Assembly (NCBI RefSeq): GCF_002531725.1
Contig: NZ_NWSQ01000029.1
Coordinates: 28,992-92,991 of the forward strand
From: Rhizobium sp. L43
GTDB lineage: Bacteria; Pseudomonadota; Alphaproteobacteria; Rhizobiales; Rhizobiaceae
Direction of reading: 5' to 3'
Length of the DNA: 64,000 nt
In this document: piece by piece, positions 50,649-59,205 of the stretch
How positions within the stretch are numbered: position 1 is the first letter of the stretch
Layout: each line of letters opens with the position of its first letter
Program-made: the position numbers and the translations under genes
Notes under the pieces: generated by a model
Databases searched by the model: none
Seen by the model: the letters and a program-made list of their open reading frames with translations, nothing else
Told to the model about the DNA's origin: nothing

Positions 50649-50975
50649 CTATTTTGCCGGCATCAGCCCGAGCTTTTTGGCGTCCAGCTCGCTGCCGATC
50701 TCGACGGACTTGTTTTCCTTGTCGTAAACGCAGATCTGGGCGATCAGCCCTTTGGCGCCCTTCGGCTTGCCCGTCACCAAAGCGAGCCCGTAATGCGAGC
50801 TGCCGAAGGGATCGACGGTGGCGGCGGGCTTCTCGATCGTGACCGCCGCCTGCTTGCATTTGGCCTCGACGTCGGCAGCAAGCTGCTTCCAGGCCTCGTC
50901 GGAGGAGGCATGCGCGGCACTTGAGAGCGAAAGCAGCGCGGCGGCAACGAGAAGCTGGATTATATTCCTGTTCAT
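50649..50975 (-). CDS. Secreted hypothetical protein (108 aa)
   Basis: A 108-residue protein with a Sec signal peptide (MNRNIIQLLVAAALLSLSSAAHA). The mature domain has two Cys residues (VEAKCKQAA and LIAQICVYDKENKSVEIG) that may form a disulphide, and a small alpha/beta pattern. No domain is recognised. GGGAG precedes the ATG at 50975; the frame continues upstream without a good start. Confidence 0.75.
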   Translation of the reverse strand: MNRNIIQLLVAAALLSLSSAAHASSDEAWKQLAADVEAKCKQAAVTIEKPAATVDPFGSSHYGLALVTGKPKGAKGLIAQICVYDKENKSVEIGSELDAKKLGLMPAK

Positions 50976-51186
50976 ATCGGGTCTCCCTTGATCTCTTACA
51001 GGCAAAGCGGTTTTCGCGGGCGGGCAACCCAGGCGATTTGTCGAAACGATTCAAGCCCCGCAACTGAGGCAAATTTTCCTCCGGCCGGTCGCTTTTTGAT
51101 ATTTCGCCGGTTGCCTCTCCCCCTTTCCCCTCCTATGTTCCGCCTCACCTGCCGAGACGCAATCTATTGCCAAGAGGAGATCTGAC

Positions 51187-51789
51187 ATGGCTTTCGAATT
51201 GCCTGAACTTCCCTATGATTACGAAGCGCTTGCTCCCTTCATGTCGAAGGAAACGCTGGAGTTCCACCACGACAAGCACCACAAGGCCTATGTCGACAAC
51301 GGCAACAAGCTCGCCGCTGAAGCCGGTCTCTCGGACCTGTCGCTCGAAGACGTCGTCAAGAAGTCCTTCGGCACCAATGCCGGCCTCTTCAACAACGCCG
51401 CCCAGCACTACAACCACATCCATTTCTGGAAGTGGATGAAGAAGGGCGGCGGCGGCAACAAGCTGCCGGGCAAGCTCGAAGCGGCCTTCGCCTCCGATCT
51501 CGGTGGCTACGACAAGTTCAAGGCCGATTTCGCCAATGCCGGTGCCACCCAGTTCGGCTCCGGCTGGGCCTGGGTTTCCGTCAAGAACGGCAAGCTCGAA
51601 ATCTCCAAGACCCCCAACGGCGAAAACCCGCTCGTTCACGGCGCCACCCCGATCCTCGGCGTCGACGTCTGGGAACACTCCTATTACATCGACTATCGCA
51701 ACGCCCGCCCGAAATATCTCGAAGCCTTCGTCGATAGCCTGATCAACTGGGACTACGTCCTGGAACGTTACGAAGAAGCCACGAAGTAA
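51187..51789 (+). CDS. sodB: Superoxide dismutase, Fe/Mn type
   Basis: A 200-residue enzyme. Metal ligands are visible in LEFHHDKHHKAYV, NNAAQHYNHIHFWKWM and GVDVWEHSYYIDYRNARPKYLEAF. The Gln in NAAQHYNH and the GAGLFNNAAQ-like context suggest the iron or cambialistic kind rather than strict Mn. It dismutates cytoplasmic superoxide. AGGAG lies 7 bases before the ATG, and a strong terminator follows. Confidence 0.96.
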   Translation: MAFELPELPYDYEALAPFMSKETLEFHHDKHHKAYVDNGNKLAAEAGLSDLSLEDVVKKSFGTNAGLFNNAAQHYNHIHFWKWMKKGGGGNKLPGKLEAAFASDLGGYDKFKADFANAGATQFGSGWAWVSVKNGKLEISKTPNGENPLVHGATPILGVDVWEHSYYIDYRNARPKYLEAFVDSLINWDYVLERYEEATK

Positions 51790-51845
51790 GCGGCACCGGA
51801 CGCGCCGCCATCGGCGGCGATGTCAATTCGCCTCTTAGAATTCAG

Positions 51846-51880
51846 CACCCGGCGTTTCAAGCGCCGGGTGTTTCGTTTTC
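51846..51880 (+). terminator. Rho-independent terminator after sodB
   Basis: A perfect 9-bp stem (CACCCGGCG/CGCCGGGTG) with a 7-base loop is followed by TTTCGTTTTC, 57 bases after the stop. Confidence 0.85.
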
Positions 51881-51928
51881 ACGACAAGCCGTCATATCCA
51901 TGTCACCGGCCGCTCCTAATCACGCTCC

Positions 51929-52774
51929 ATGTCCTCTTCCGCTTCTCCCCTGTTCCGCTTCGGCATCATCGCCGACCCGCAATATGCCGCGATCCCGCCG
52001 CATGCGGCCATGGACCGCCATTACGCCAACAGCCTCGCCAAACTCGCCGAGGCGATCGAGGTTTTTAATGGCTGGGAATTGAGCTTTGTCATGACGCTCG
52101 GCGATGTCATCGACCGCAGCTTTTCAAGCTTTGACGATATCCTGCCGGTCTATGACAAGCTGAGGCACGAAGCGCTGTTCCTGCTCGGCAACCACGATTT
52201 CTCCGTCTCCTCGGGCCATCTCTCCAAAGTCGCCACGCGTCTCGGCATGCCGTCGCCCTATTACAGCTTCTTCCGCCACGGCTGGCGTTTCATCGTGCTC
52301 GACGGCAACGAGGTCAGCACCTTCGCGCCGCCCGAAGGCCATCCGCATCGCACGCTGGCCGCCGAGATGCTGGCGGCGCTGCAGGCCAAAGGTGCTAAGA
52401 ATGCCCATCGCTGGAATGCCGCGCTCAGCAACGAGCAGTTCGCCTGGCTGGCTGATGAAATCGCAAAGGCGGCCGAGGCCGGCGAGAAGGTGATCGTCAT
52501 GAATCACTATCCGGTGCATCCGCCGGGTGAGCACGGCATGTGGGACAGCGAACGCATCGTCGAATTGCTCGCTTCGCAGGGTCATGTGGTCGCCTATCTC
52601 AACGGCCACGACCACGTCGGCAATTACGGCAAGGCCGGCGCCTGCCACTTTGTCAATTTCAAGGGCGTCGTCGACACCGAAACACAAAACGCCTTCGCGA
52701 TCGTCGAGGTCCATGCCGACCGCATCGAAATCCGCGGCTTCGGCCGGGAAGAGAGCCGCACGCTGGTTTATTAG
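51929..52774 (+). CDS. Metallophosphoesterase (ADP-ribose/CDP-alcohol diphosphatase-like)
   Basis: A 281-residue calcineurin-like phosphoesterase. The metal motifs appear in order: GIIADPQY, TLGDVIDR, LGNHDF, VIVMNHYPVHPP and YLNGHDHVGNYG. The D-x-Q form of motif I and overall length fit the manganese-dependent ADP-ribose/CDP-alcohol diphosphatase group, so a nucleotide-diphosphate substrate is plausible but not certain. No signal peptide is present. It lies 48 bases after the sodB terminator. Confidence 0.88.
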   Translation: MSSSASPLFRFGIIADPQYAAIPPHAAMDRHYANSLAKLAEAIEVFNGWELSFVMTLGDVIDRSFSSFDDILPVYDKLRHEALFLLGNHDFSVSSGHLSKVATRLGMPSPYYSFFRHGWRFIVLDGNEVSTFAPPEGHPHRTLAAEMLAALQAKGAKNAHRWNAALSNEQFAWLADEIAKAAEAGEKVIVMNHYPVHPPGEHGMWDSERIVELLASQGHVVAYLNGHDHVGNYGKAGACHFVNFKGVVDTETQNAFAIVEVHADRIEIRGFGREESRTLVY

Positions 52775-52917
52775 CGGCGAAAGATTGCTGACGAAGTCTG
52801 CCAACCTCGTCATGCTCGGGCTTGTTCCACGTATCCATAACAGCAATTGACCGAGGTAATGCGGGGTGCTTCCCCGATAAAGCACCCAACGCGCCGGCGG
52901 CGAGTTTAGCGGAACGC

Positions 52918-53025
52918 ACCCCCACCCTCCGTCATCCTCGGCCTTGAGCCGAGGATCCATGCCCGCTGCTGATGGAGGTCGGCGTGGATCCTCGGGTCAG
53001 GCCCGAGGATGACGGAGGGTGGGGC
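52918..53025. repeat. Rhizobium-type intergenic palindromic repeat (full copy)
   Basis: Ends CCCCACCCTCCGTCATCCTC and GAGGATGACGGAGGGTGGGG are inverted, with an inner stem around GGCCTTGAGCC/GGGTCAGGCCC. It sits in the 376-base gap 52775-53150, where no gene is seen. Confidence 0.85.
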
Positions 53026-53150
53026 AAATGTCGGCAGCCCTCTCGGGGCAGGCGTCCAAGATGTCACTGGAGCGAGGCGTCGAATCCCGGGAAGGAAGCT
53101 TTCTGGTGTCAAAGATGACATTGCCCCCCGCTCGTGTCTCACGCCACGCG

Positions 53151-53843
53151 TCAGGCAGGCACAGCCTTCTCCGTCCAGCCGCTGGTCCAGAGTTCCCGCA
53201 GGCGGTCGCCGTCGCCCTTGAAGAAATCCTCGCTGGTTGTGCAGCGCTCCACCCGGTCGCTGCGGAAATTGCGGATCGCCTGGCGCAGCTCGCACCAGGC
53301 GACGATATTGGCGGTCTGCGAATAATAGATCAGCGCGACCGGCTGGATCGTCCGCTCGCTCTCGCGGCCGAGCTCGTCGCGGTAGCCGAGCATCAGCTTG
53401 CGTTCGTCACGGATCGCGCGGCGCACAATCGCCAGGTCGAAGCCGGCCGGCTGCGCGATCGAGCCCCAGGCGTAAAGCGCCTTGTTGTCCATCGCCTGGC
53501 GCAGCGGCGCCGGCACGGCGCCTGATATCTTCCGGTTGACCCGGCGCGCTGCCTGTTTCAGCTCCTCGTCCGCCGTCCGTTCGAGCAGCGCCAGCGACAG
53601 CACGATCGCCTCCATCTCCTCGATCGAGAACATCAGCGGCGGCAGGTCGAAGCCCGGCCGCATGATGTAGCCGATGCCGCGCCCGCCTTCGATCGGCACC
53701 CGCATCGCCTGAAGCGCTGCGATGTCGCGATAGATCGAGCGCACGGTCACCTCGAGCGTCTCGGCCATGACAGCCGCCGTCATCGGTTTTCTGGCGAGCC
53801 TCAGGATCTGAATGATCTCGAAAAGCCGCGAGGCCTTGCGCAT
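53151..53843 (-). CDS. WYL-domain HTH regulator (YafY family)
   Basis: A 230-residue regulator. The N-terminal HTH_11 reads RLFEIIQILRLARKPMTAAVMAETLEVTVRSIYRDIAALQAM, and the C-terminal WYL domain follows (IRDERKLMLGYRDELGRESERTIQPVALIYYSQTANIVAWCELR) with FRSDRVERC. WYL domains sense ligands or nucleic acids. It is divergent from a LysE exporter gene, its likely target. The ATG at 53843 follows GAGAGG by 5 bases. Confidence 0.92.
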   Translation of the reverse strand: MRKASRLFEIIQILRLARKPMTAAVMAETLEVTVRSIYRDIAALQAMRVPIEGGRGIGYIMRPGFDLPPLMFSIEEMEAIVLSLALLERTADEELKQAARRVNRKISGAVPAPLRQAMDNKALYAWGSIAQPAGFDLAIVRRAIRDERKLMLGYRDELGRESERTIQPVALIYYSQTANIVAWCELRQAIRNFRSDRVERCTTSEDFFKGDGDRLRELWTSGWTEKAVPA

Positions 53844-53869
53844 TTTTGCCTCTCCCATCCGCAACGCTC

Positions 53870-53887
53870 CTGACAATACACTGTCAG
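53870..53887. promoter_or_regulatory. Inverted repeat between WYL regulator and LysE gene
   Basis: CTGACA-ATACAC-TGTCAG: perfect 6-bp arms with a 6-base spacer, 27 bases upstream of the regulator start and 88 before lysE. Probable autoregulatory operator. Confidence 0.6.
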
Positions 53888-53974
53888 TTGGGTTCCCGTA
53901 TAGAGCTGCCTATCAGATTGAAAACAATCAGGGTCTTTCAAAACGGCCCGCAGAACCCCAAGGCGGTAACTGAC

Positions 53975-54610
53975 ATGAACTATCACGAAAACCTCTGGCT
54001 CTTCTTCACCCTTCTGTTCGGCATCATCATCGTGCCTGGTATGGACATGCTCTTCGTGCTCGCCAATTCATTGACCGGCGGCGTCAAGCGCGGGCTCGCG
54101 GCAACCGGCGGCATCATGGCCGGCGGCGCCGTGCATTCGGCCTATGGCGCGGCCGGCGTCGGCGTGCTCGTCACCATGCTGCCGCAGCTTTTCAACGTGC
54201 TGCTCTTTGCCGGCGTCGCCTACATGATCTGGATCGGCATTTCGCTGATCCGCAGTTCGATTACCGTCGAGGCGGTCGGGCCGGGAACGGCACGTTCCGG
54301 CTGGCGCGCCTTCCGCCAGGGCGCCGTCACCTGTCTCGTCAATCCGAAGGCCTATATCTTCATGTTCGCCGTCTATCCGCAGTTCCTGAGACCGGAATAC
54401 GGCCCGATCTGGATGCAGGGGCTGATCATGGGCGCCATGACTATCGTCACCCAGTTCGCCATCTACGGCACGCTGGCGATGACAGCCGGCCGCAGCCGCG
54501 ATCTGCTCGTCGCCAACCCCGACGTCACCGCCTTTGTCGGCCGCTTCGCCGGACTGCTGCTGGTTGCAGTCTCCGCCTTCAGCCTCTGGCAGGGGTGGAA
54601 AAGCGCCTGA
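53975..54610 (+). CDS. LysE/RhtB-family amino-acid exporter
   Basis: A 211-residue membrane protein with about six helices. The N-terminal FFTLLFGIIIVPGMDMLFVLANSLTGGVKRGLAATGGIMAGGAVHS carries the conserved P-G-P-like region (here VPGMDM) and G-x3-G pattern of LysE proteins, and FRQGAVTCLVNPKAYIFMFAVYPQF is the conserved loop. It exports amino acids or derivatives. It is regulated, by inference, by the divergent WYL protein. Confidence 0.9.
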   Translation: MNYHENLWLFFTLLFGIIIVPGMDMLFVLANSLTGGVKRGLAATGGIMAGGAVHSAYGAAGVGVLVTMLPQLFNVLLFAGVAYMIWIGISLIRSSITVEAVGPGTARSGWRAFRQGAVTCLVNPKAYIFMFAVYPQFLRPEYGPIWMQGLIMGAMTIVTQFAIYGTLAMTAGRSRDLLVANPDVTAFVGRFAGLLLVAVSAFSLWQGWKSA

Positions 54611-54702
54611 GCCTCGAGGTCCTGCCACTTCAGCCCGATCGTCGAGCACCGTTGCCGCATCTGCCGATTGAGGCGGATGCAGCGGCGAAAGTCGCTTCAT
54701 CT

Positions 54703-55017
54703 TCAGCGATGACTTGCGGAGGTGCTGCACAGATCTTCTCTTATCATCGCGCGAAACTCGCCGAATGTCTGAAATCCAATGTGCCGTACAAGCCGATGGA
54801 CCGTTGTTGGAGAAACGCCGCACCTACGCGCAACCGCGGCAGCACTTTCAAAGGCCGTTATCTCAGGTCTTTCCAAAATCTCCCTTGCGACCCGTTCGAG
54901 ACTGATGGGAAATACCAGCCGCCGGCTGGCGATTAGGTGCTTCAGTTCTTGCACTGTTGAGGGAGGAGGAGAGTTCCGATCCTTTAGCATTGCGTGCACT
55001 TTCAAAAGAGCCGCCAT
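54703..55017 (-). CDS. RpiR-type helix-turn-helix protein lacking the SIS domain (probable remnant)
   Basis: A 104-residue ORF containing the RpiR N-terminal domain: VAREILERPEITAFESAAAVARRCGVSPTTVHRLVRHIGFQTFGEFRAMIRE. Normal RpiR regulators have about 280 residues with a C-terminal sugar-isomerase domain, which is missing here; the frame stops shortly after the HTH. It lies just beyond the end of the sugar operon and could be a truncated former regulator or a short DNA-binding protein. The start is uncertain (55017 or 54990). Confidence 0.65.
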   Translation of the reverse strand: MAALLKVHAMLKDRNSPPPSTVQELKHLIASRRLVFPISLERVAREILERPEITAFESAAAVARRCGVSPTTVHRLVRHIGFQTFGEFRAMIREDLCSTSASHR

Positions 55018-55099
55018 TACGCAATCTTAGTCGAAGCCTGCACAGAGGCGGCGCCTCACATGAGATGCGCAAAGTGAAATCGGACGCGTTTCGCTCCGA

Positions 55100-56059
55100 C
55101 TAGATCGCCTGCGGCTTGAAATCGCTGGCAGCAACCGGCATCACGCCCTGCAACAGAGCTACGGACTTTTCCAGCCCTTCAAGGCTGTTCAGAAGCACAT
55201 CCTCATGCTCTATCGAGAGCCAGCCATCGTAACCGGCCATCCTCAGCCTGTAGCAGAACTGCCGCCACCATTCTTCGCCATGGCCAAATCCCAGTGTTAT
55301 GTAGGACCAGCTACGCGCAGGGAGGTTCATCAGGCCACCGTTTTCCAAAAGGCTTGTGACGGCCTGTTTCGCGGTGTTGAGGAAGGTATCCTTTGCATGA
55401 ACGTGGTATACGGCCTCGCCGAGTGCTTCTGCGGCGACAAGAGGATCGGCACCCATCCAGAAGAGGTGCGACGGGTCCAGGTTCGCGCCGACGACCGGGC
55501 CAACGGCTTCTCGCAGTCTCAACAACGAGGGGACGTTATAGACGCACTGATTGCCATGCAGTTCCAGCGCGATGCGTTCCACCCCGTGACCCCTCGCCAG
55601 CGCCACGATCTTGATCCAGTACGGGAGGAGCTTCTCCTCCCACTGATAGCGAAGGATCGCCTGCGTCTCCGGCGGCCACGAGGAGACCACCCAGTTCGGC
55701 ATCGTATCGGTGGCATTCCCGGCTGGAAGTCCCGACATCGCGCAGACCGTCTTGATCCCCAGCGCGCCGGCTGCGCGGATCGTATCCTCCAGACCTCGTC
55801 CCTGGGCAAGATCGGTTGGATGCAGGGGATTTCCGTTGGCGTTCAAGCTTATCACTTCCAGTTCCCGGTCGGCGAAAGCTCCGAGGAAGGATTTCTGCGC
55901 GTTCCTGTCCCGCAGGATCGTCGATAGATCGAAATGCGGCGCCGTCGACCAGCCGCAGGTGTTGACCTCGACCCCGGAGACGCCCAGCCTTTGCGCGTGA
56001 TCCAGCATCGCCTCGAAGGGCAGGCCGCCGAGGCTGTCTGATACGAATCCAAGCTTCAT
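55100..56059 (-). CDS. Sugar phosphate isomerase/epimerase (TIM barrel)
   Basis: A 319-residue xylose-isomerase-like protein (MKLGFVSDSLGGLPFEAMLDHAQRLGVSGVEVNTCGW). Metal-site residues are seen in IALELHGNQCVYN, GANLDPSHLFWMGAD, YHVHAKDTF and WLSIEHEDVL. It probably interconverts the product of the neighbouring dehydrogenase. The ATG at 56059 overlaps the stop of the dehydrogenase gene by 4 bases (ATGA), implying translational coupling. It is the last gene of the sugar operon. Confidence 0.9.
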   Translation of the reverse strand: MKLGFVSDSLGGLPFEAMLDHAQRLGVSGVEVNTCGWSTAPHFDLSTILRDRNAQKSFLGAFADRELEVISLNANGNPLHPTDLAQGRGLEDTIRAAGALGIKTVCAMSGLPAGNATDTMPNWVVSSWPPETQAILRYQWEEKLLPYWIKIVALARGHGVERIALELHGNQCVYNVPSLLRLREAVGPVVGANLDPSHLFWMGADPLVAAEALGEAVYHVHAKDTFLNTAKQAVTSLLENGGLMNLPARSWSYITLGFGHGEEWWRQFCYRLRMAGYDGWLSIEHEDVLLNSLEGLEKSVALLQGVMPVAASDFKPQAI

Positions 56060-57060
56060 GCGTAAAACTCCGGTTTGGTAATCATTTCGACGGGGATCTT
56101 GCGGCCGTCGTTCAAGGCTCTGACGCCAGCTTCGGCGACCTTTGCGGCACAATATCCATCCCAACTGCTCGACGCGATGCGCGGGAAGACTCCGGTCTCG
56201 ACGAACCGAATGAAAGCGCGGTTCTGGCGGCGATAGGCTTCGGCGTAGCGGCCGCGCCAATCCGCCTCGTAGCTTGTGCTCTGGCCGAGTTCCCGGTCGA
56301 CGCGGGTGTAGTTGACTGCGTTCATGGCGATTGTTGCCTTCTCGCCCACCAGTTCAGCGCGGACGTCGTATCCGTAGGCTGCGTTGTTGTTGATCTCGAT
56401 ATTGACGAGTTGATCATCCGCCGTTTCGAGCACCATATAAACCGGTGCGACCAGCGCATCGGATCGCTTCGGCTGGAAGGCAGAGATCGAGACGTATTCA
56501 GTATCGAGTACGTGTCGGACGACATCGAATTCGTGCGGGGCGGAATTCGTGATCGCCATCGCTCCGGTGAAGTCCGACGCGGGCGTCGCGACATTGCGAT
56601 GAAAGTTGTGCATCATCAGGGGGCGGCCAATTGCGCCATGCGCCAGAGCCCGCTTCATTTCGACATAGGATTGATCGAAGCGGCGCATGAAGCCGAGCAT
56701 TATGAACTTCGATCCCGCGGCTTCTTCCGCCTGCATGATCTCCAGGCATTCTTTCGAAGATTGCGACAGCGGCTTTTCGCAGAGAGCCCGTTTGCCGGCT
56801 CTTATGCAGGACAGAGACAGGGGCGCATGCGTGAAATCGGGGCTTGCGATGATCACTGCGTCCACATCGGGACGAGCGGCGACCCGGTCGGGGTCGGAGT
56901 CGACATCGTGAGCGCTGTAGGCGTCCGCCACCTTGCGGGCGCGGTCCGCATCCATGTCGCAAACGACCTGGAGGCTCGCCCCTGGCAGATCTTCCGCGAC
57001 GATTTTTGCATGATCGGCTCCCATCAGTCCTGCCCCGATGACGGCGATCCTTGTTGTCAT
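56056..57060 (-). CDS. Gfo/Idh/MocA-family oxidoreductase
   Basis: A 334-residue NAD(P)-dependent dehydrogenase. The Rossmann motif VIGAGLMGADHAKIV, the EKPLSQSS motif with the conserved Lys, and APHEFDVVRHVLDTE with a catalytic His are all present. The family includes myo-inositol 2-dehydrogenase and glucose-fructose oxidoreductase; the sequence near EKPL resembles inositol-type members. It oxidises a sugar or cyclitol brought in by the ABC transporter encoded upstream. It overlaps the isomerase gene by 4 bases. Confidence 0.92.
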   Translation of the reverse strand: MTTRIAVIGAGLMGADHAKIVAEDLPGASLQVVCDMDADRARKVADAYSAHDVDSDPDRVAARPDVDAVIIASPDFTHAPLSLSCIRAGKRALCEKPLSQSSKECLEIMQAEEAAGSKFIMLGFMRRFDQSYVEMKRALAHGAIGRPLMMHNFHRNVATPASDFTGAMAITNSAPHEFDVVRHVLDTEYVSISAFQPKRSDALVAPVYMVLETADDQLVNIEINNNAAYGYDVRAELVGEKATIAMNAVNYTRVDRELGQSTSYEADWRGRYAEAYRRQNRAFIRFVETGVFPRIASSSWDGYCAAKVAEAGVRALNDGRKIPVEMITKPEFYA

Positions 57061-57169
57061 TTCGATATTTCCTGTCGTTAGAGAATCAGCGATTTGCGGC
57101 AAGCATTACGCCTCCTCGTGCGAAATGCGTGCCGGGAACCCCATCCCGGCACGCACCCTTGGGAGGGCC

Positions 57170-58093
57170 TTACTTCTTTGCGTATTGATCAACGTTGTCC
57201 TTGGTGATCGACGCGAACGGCACCAGCTTTTCGGCCGGAGCATCCTCCCCCTTTTTCAGGCCTTCCACGACCTCGAAGGCGGCCTTCGCCTGGCCTGCGG
57301 CGTCCTGGAAGATGGTCTGCGACATGGCGCCCGCCTTGATCGCGTTCAGAGCATCGGCCGTGCCATCGACACCCGAAATCATCACACCCTTGAGACGGTC
57401 AGCGCCCTGAAGTGCTTCCAGCGCGCCGAGCGCCATCTGGTCGTTGGCTGCGACGATCGCATCGAACTTCGGAAAGCTCTGGATCCAGTCCTCCGTGACC
57501 TTCATGCCTTCCGCGCGGTCGTAATTGGCCGAGAGGCTGGCGAGAGTGGCCACGTCGGAACGGCCGAGCGCATCCTCAAAGCCCTTCTTGCGCTCCTGCG
57601 TGTGCGAGAGCCCCGGCGTGCCTTCGAGGTAGAGGATCTTGGCGTCCTTCGGCAGGTGTTCTTTCATGTACTCGCCCTGAAGGCGGCCGGCATCGATGTT
57701 CTTCGAGCCGACGAACGTGTACTTGCCGCCTGCCGATTGGATGCCGAGAGCGATGACCGGAATGCCGGCCTGGTTCGCCTTCTCGACGCCCGGTACAATG
57801 CCTTGGTAGTCGACCGGGACGACGACGATCGCGTTGACTTTCTGCGCTATGAAGTTGTCGATCTGATCGAGTTGCTTGCTGACGTCGTTGTTGGCGTCGG
57901 AGAAGTTCACTTCGACTGCCGGATCGGATTTCGACGCTTCGATGAAGGCGTTTTTGCGCGCCATGACGAAGACGTCCGTATCCGCCATGTTGGCGTAACC
58001 GACGACGAACTTGTCCGCGGCGAATGCAGCACCGCTGGAGATCGCGGCAACGGATATGGCGCACGCGAGAGCGAGTTTGGAAATGGCTTTCAT
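57170..58093 (-). CDS. Sugar ABC transporter periplasmic binding protein
   Basis: A 307-residue type I periplasmic binding protein of the ribose/galactose group. The signal peptide is MKAISKLALACAISVAAISSGAAFA. The mature domain begins KFVVGYANMADTDVFVMARK and includes IVVVPVDYQGIVPGVEKANQAGIPVIAL and FDAIVAANDQMALGALEAL, typical sugar-binding segments. GGGAGG lies 5 bases before the ATG. The ligand is unknown. Confidence 0.92.
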   Translation of the reverse strand: MKAISKLALACAISVAAISSGAAFAADKFVVGYANMADTDVFVMARKNAFIEASKSDPAVEVNFSDANNDVSKQLDQIDNFIAQKVNAIVVVPVDYQGIVPGVEKANQAGIPVIALGIQSAGGKYTFVGSKNIDAGRLQGEYMKEHLPKDAKILYLEGTPGLSHTQERKKGFEDALGRSDVATLASLSANYDRAEGMKVTEDWIQSFPKFDAIVAANDQMALGALEALQGADRLKGVMISGVDGTADALNAIKAGAMSQTIFQDAAGQAKAAFEVVEGLKKGEDAPAEKLVPFASITKDNVDQYAKK

Positions 58094-58194
58094 AGGGTCC
58101 TCCCATAGAGTTTCAGGTTCATTCCGGATGCGGGAAATCCCCGCCGACAAAGAGGTGGTTCCTCAGCAGGCGCTGGCCCGCCGAAGAACATCGG

Positions 58195-59205
58195 TCATGC
58201 CTTCTTCTTGCTGCGGGCAGACTTGGTCCAGACATCGAGGATCACGGCGATCGCGATGATCAGACCCTTGATGATCTGCTGCCAGTACGAGCTGACATTC
58301 ATGAGATTGAGCATGTTGTTGATGACGCCGATGATCATCGACCCGATGATCGTACCGGTGATGGTTCCGGTGCCGCCCATCAGGCTGGTGCCGCCGACGA
58401 CCACCGCGGTGATCGCATCGAACTCGTAGCCGACGCCGCCGGCCGGCTGCCCGGAATTGATGCGAGACATGAGGACGATGCCTGCGACGGCGCACAGGAT
58501 GCCGTTGAAGATGAAGGCCTTCACGACGATGCTGTCCGGATTGATGCCGGAAGCGCGAGCGGCACGCTCATTGCCGCCGACCGCATAGACGTATCGGCCG
58601 AACTTGGTCTTGTTGAGAAGAATCCAGGATAGGACGACGACCGCCGCGAGAATGATTACGGAAATCGGCATCGGGCCGAGCGAGCCCTGGCCGATCACCT
58701 TGAAATTGCCCAGTCCCGTCACCGGCGAACCGCCCGTGTAAAGCAGCACCGTGCCGCGTGCCACCGTCGTCATGGCCAATGTCATGATAAACGACGGGAT
58801 GCGGAAAAAAGTGACGACGAAGCCGTTGATGATGCCGGTAACAATCCCGACTGCAACGCCCGCGGCGACAGCCAGAATGACGCTTCCGGTCATGGCCATC
58901 ACGCTGGCCGCCAAGACGCCACAGAGTGCCAGGACAGATCCCAGTGAGACGTCGATGTGTCCCAGAATGATGATGAAAGTGACGCCGCACGCCAGGAGGC
59001 TCACCACGACGACCTGACGCAGGACGTTGGTGAGGTTGGCTTCTGTCAGAAATGTCGGGCTCAGGATCGAGGCAAGGATGCAGATACCAACGAAGATCAG
59101 GATTGTACCGCATTTGCGGTAGATCTGGGAAAAACTCATGGTCCGAGAGCCTGAAATCACCTGGCCCTCTCGTTTCACGGCCGCGTCTGCGCGTTCAATA
59201 CTCAT
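58195..59205 (-). CDS. Sugar ABC transporter permease (RbsC-like)
   Basis: A 336-residue inner-membrane protein with 8-10 helices. LACGVTFIIILGHIDVSLGSVLALCGVLAA is the RbsC signature, followed by GRYVYAVGGNERAARASGI and VVVGGTSLMGGTGTITGTIIGS. It forms the channel with the ATPase and binding protein of the same operon. Its ATG overlaps the stop of the ATPase gene (TGATG). Confidence 0.93.
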   Translation of the reverse strand: MSIERADAAVKREGQVISGSRTMSFSQIYRKCGTILIFVGICILASILSPTFLTEANLTNVLRQVVVVSLLACGVTFIIILGHIDVSLGSVLALCGVLAASVMAMTGSVILAVAAGVAVGIVTGIINGFVVTFFRIPSFIMTLAMTTVARGTVLLYTGGSPVTGLGNFKVIGQGSLGPMPISVIILAAVVVLSWILLNKTKFGRYVYAVGGNERAARASGINPDSIVVKAFIFNGILCAVAGIVLMSRINSGQPAGGVGYEFDAITAVVVGGTSLMGGTGTITGTIIGSMIIGVINNMLNLMNVSSYWQQIIKGLIIAIAVILDVWTKSARSKKKA

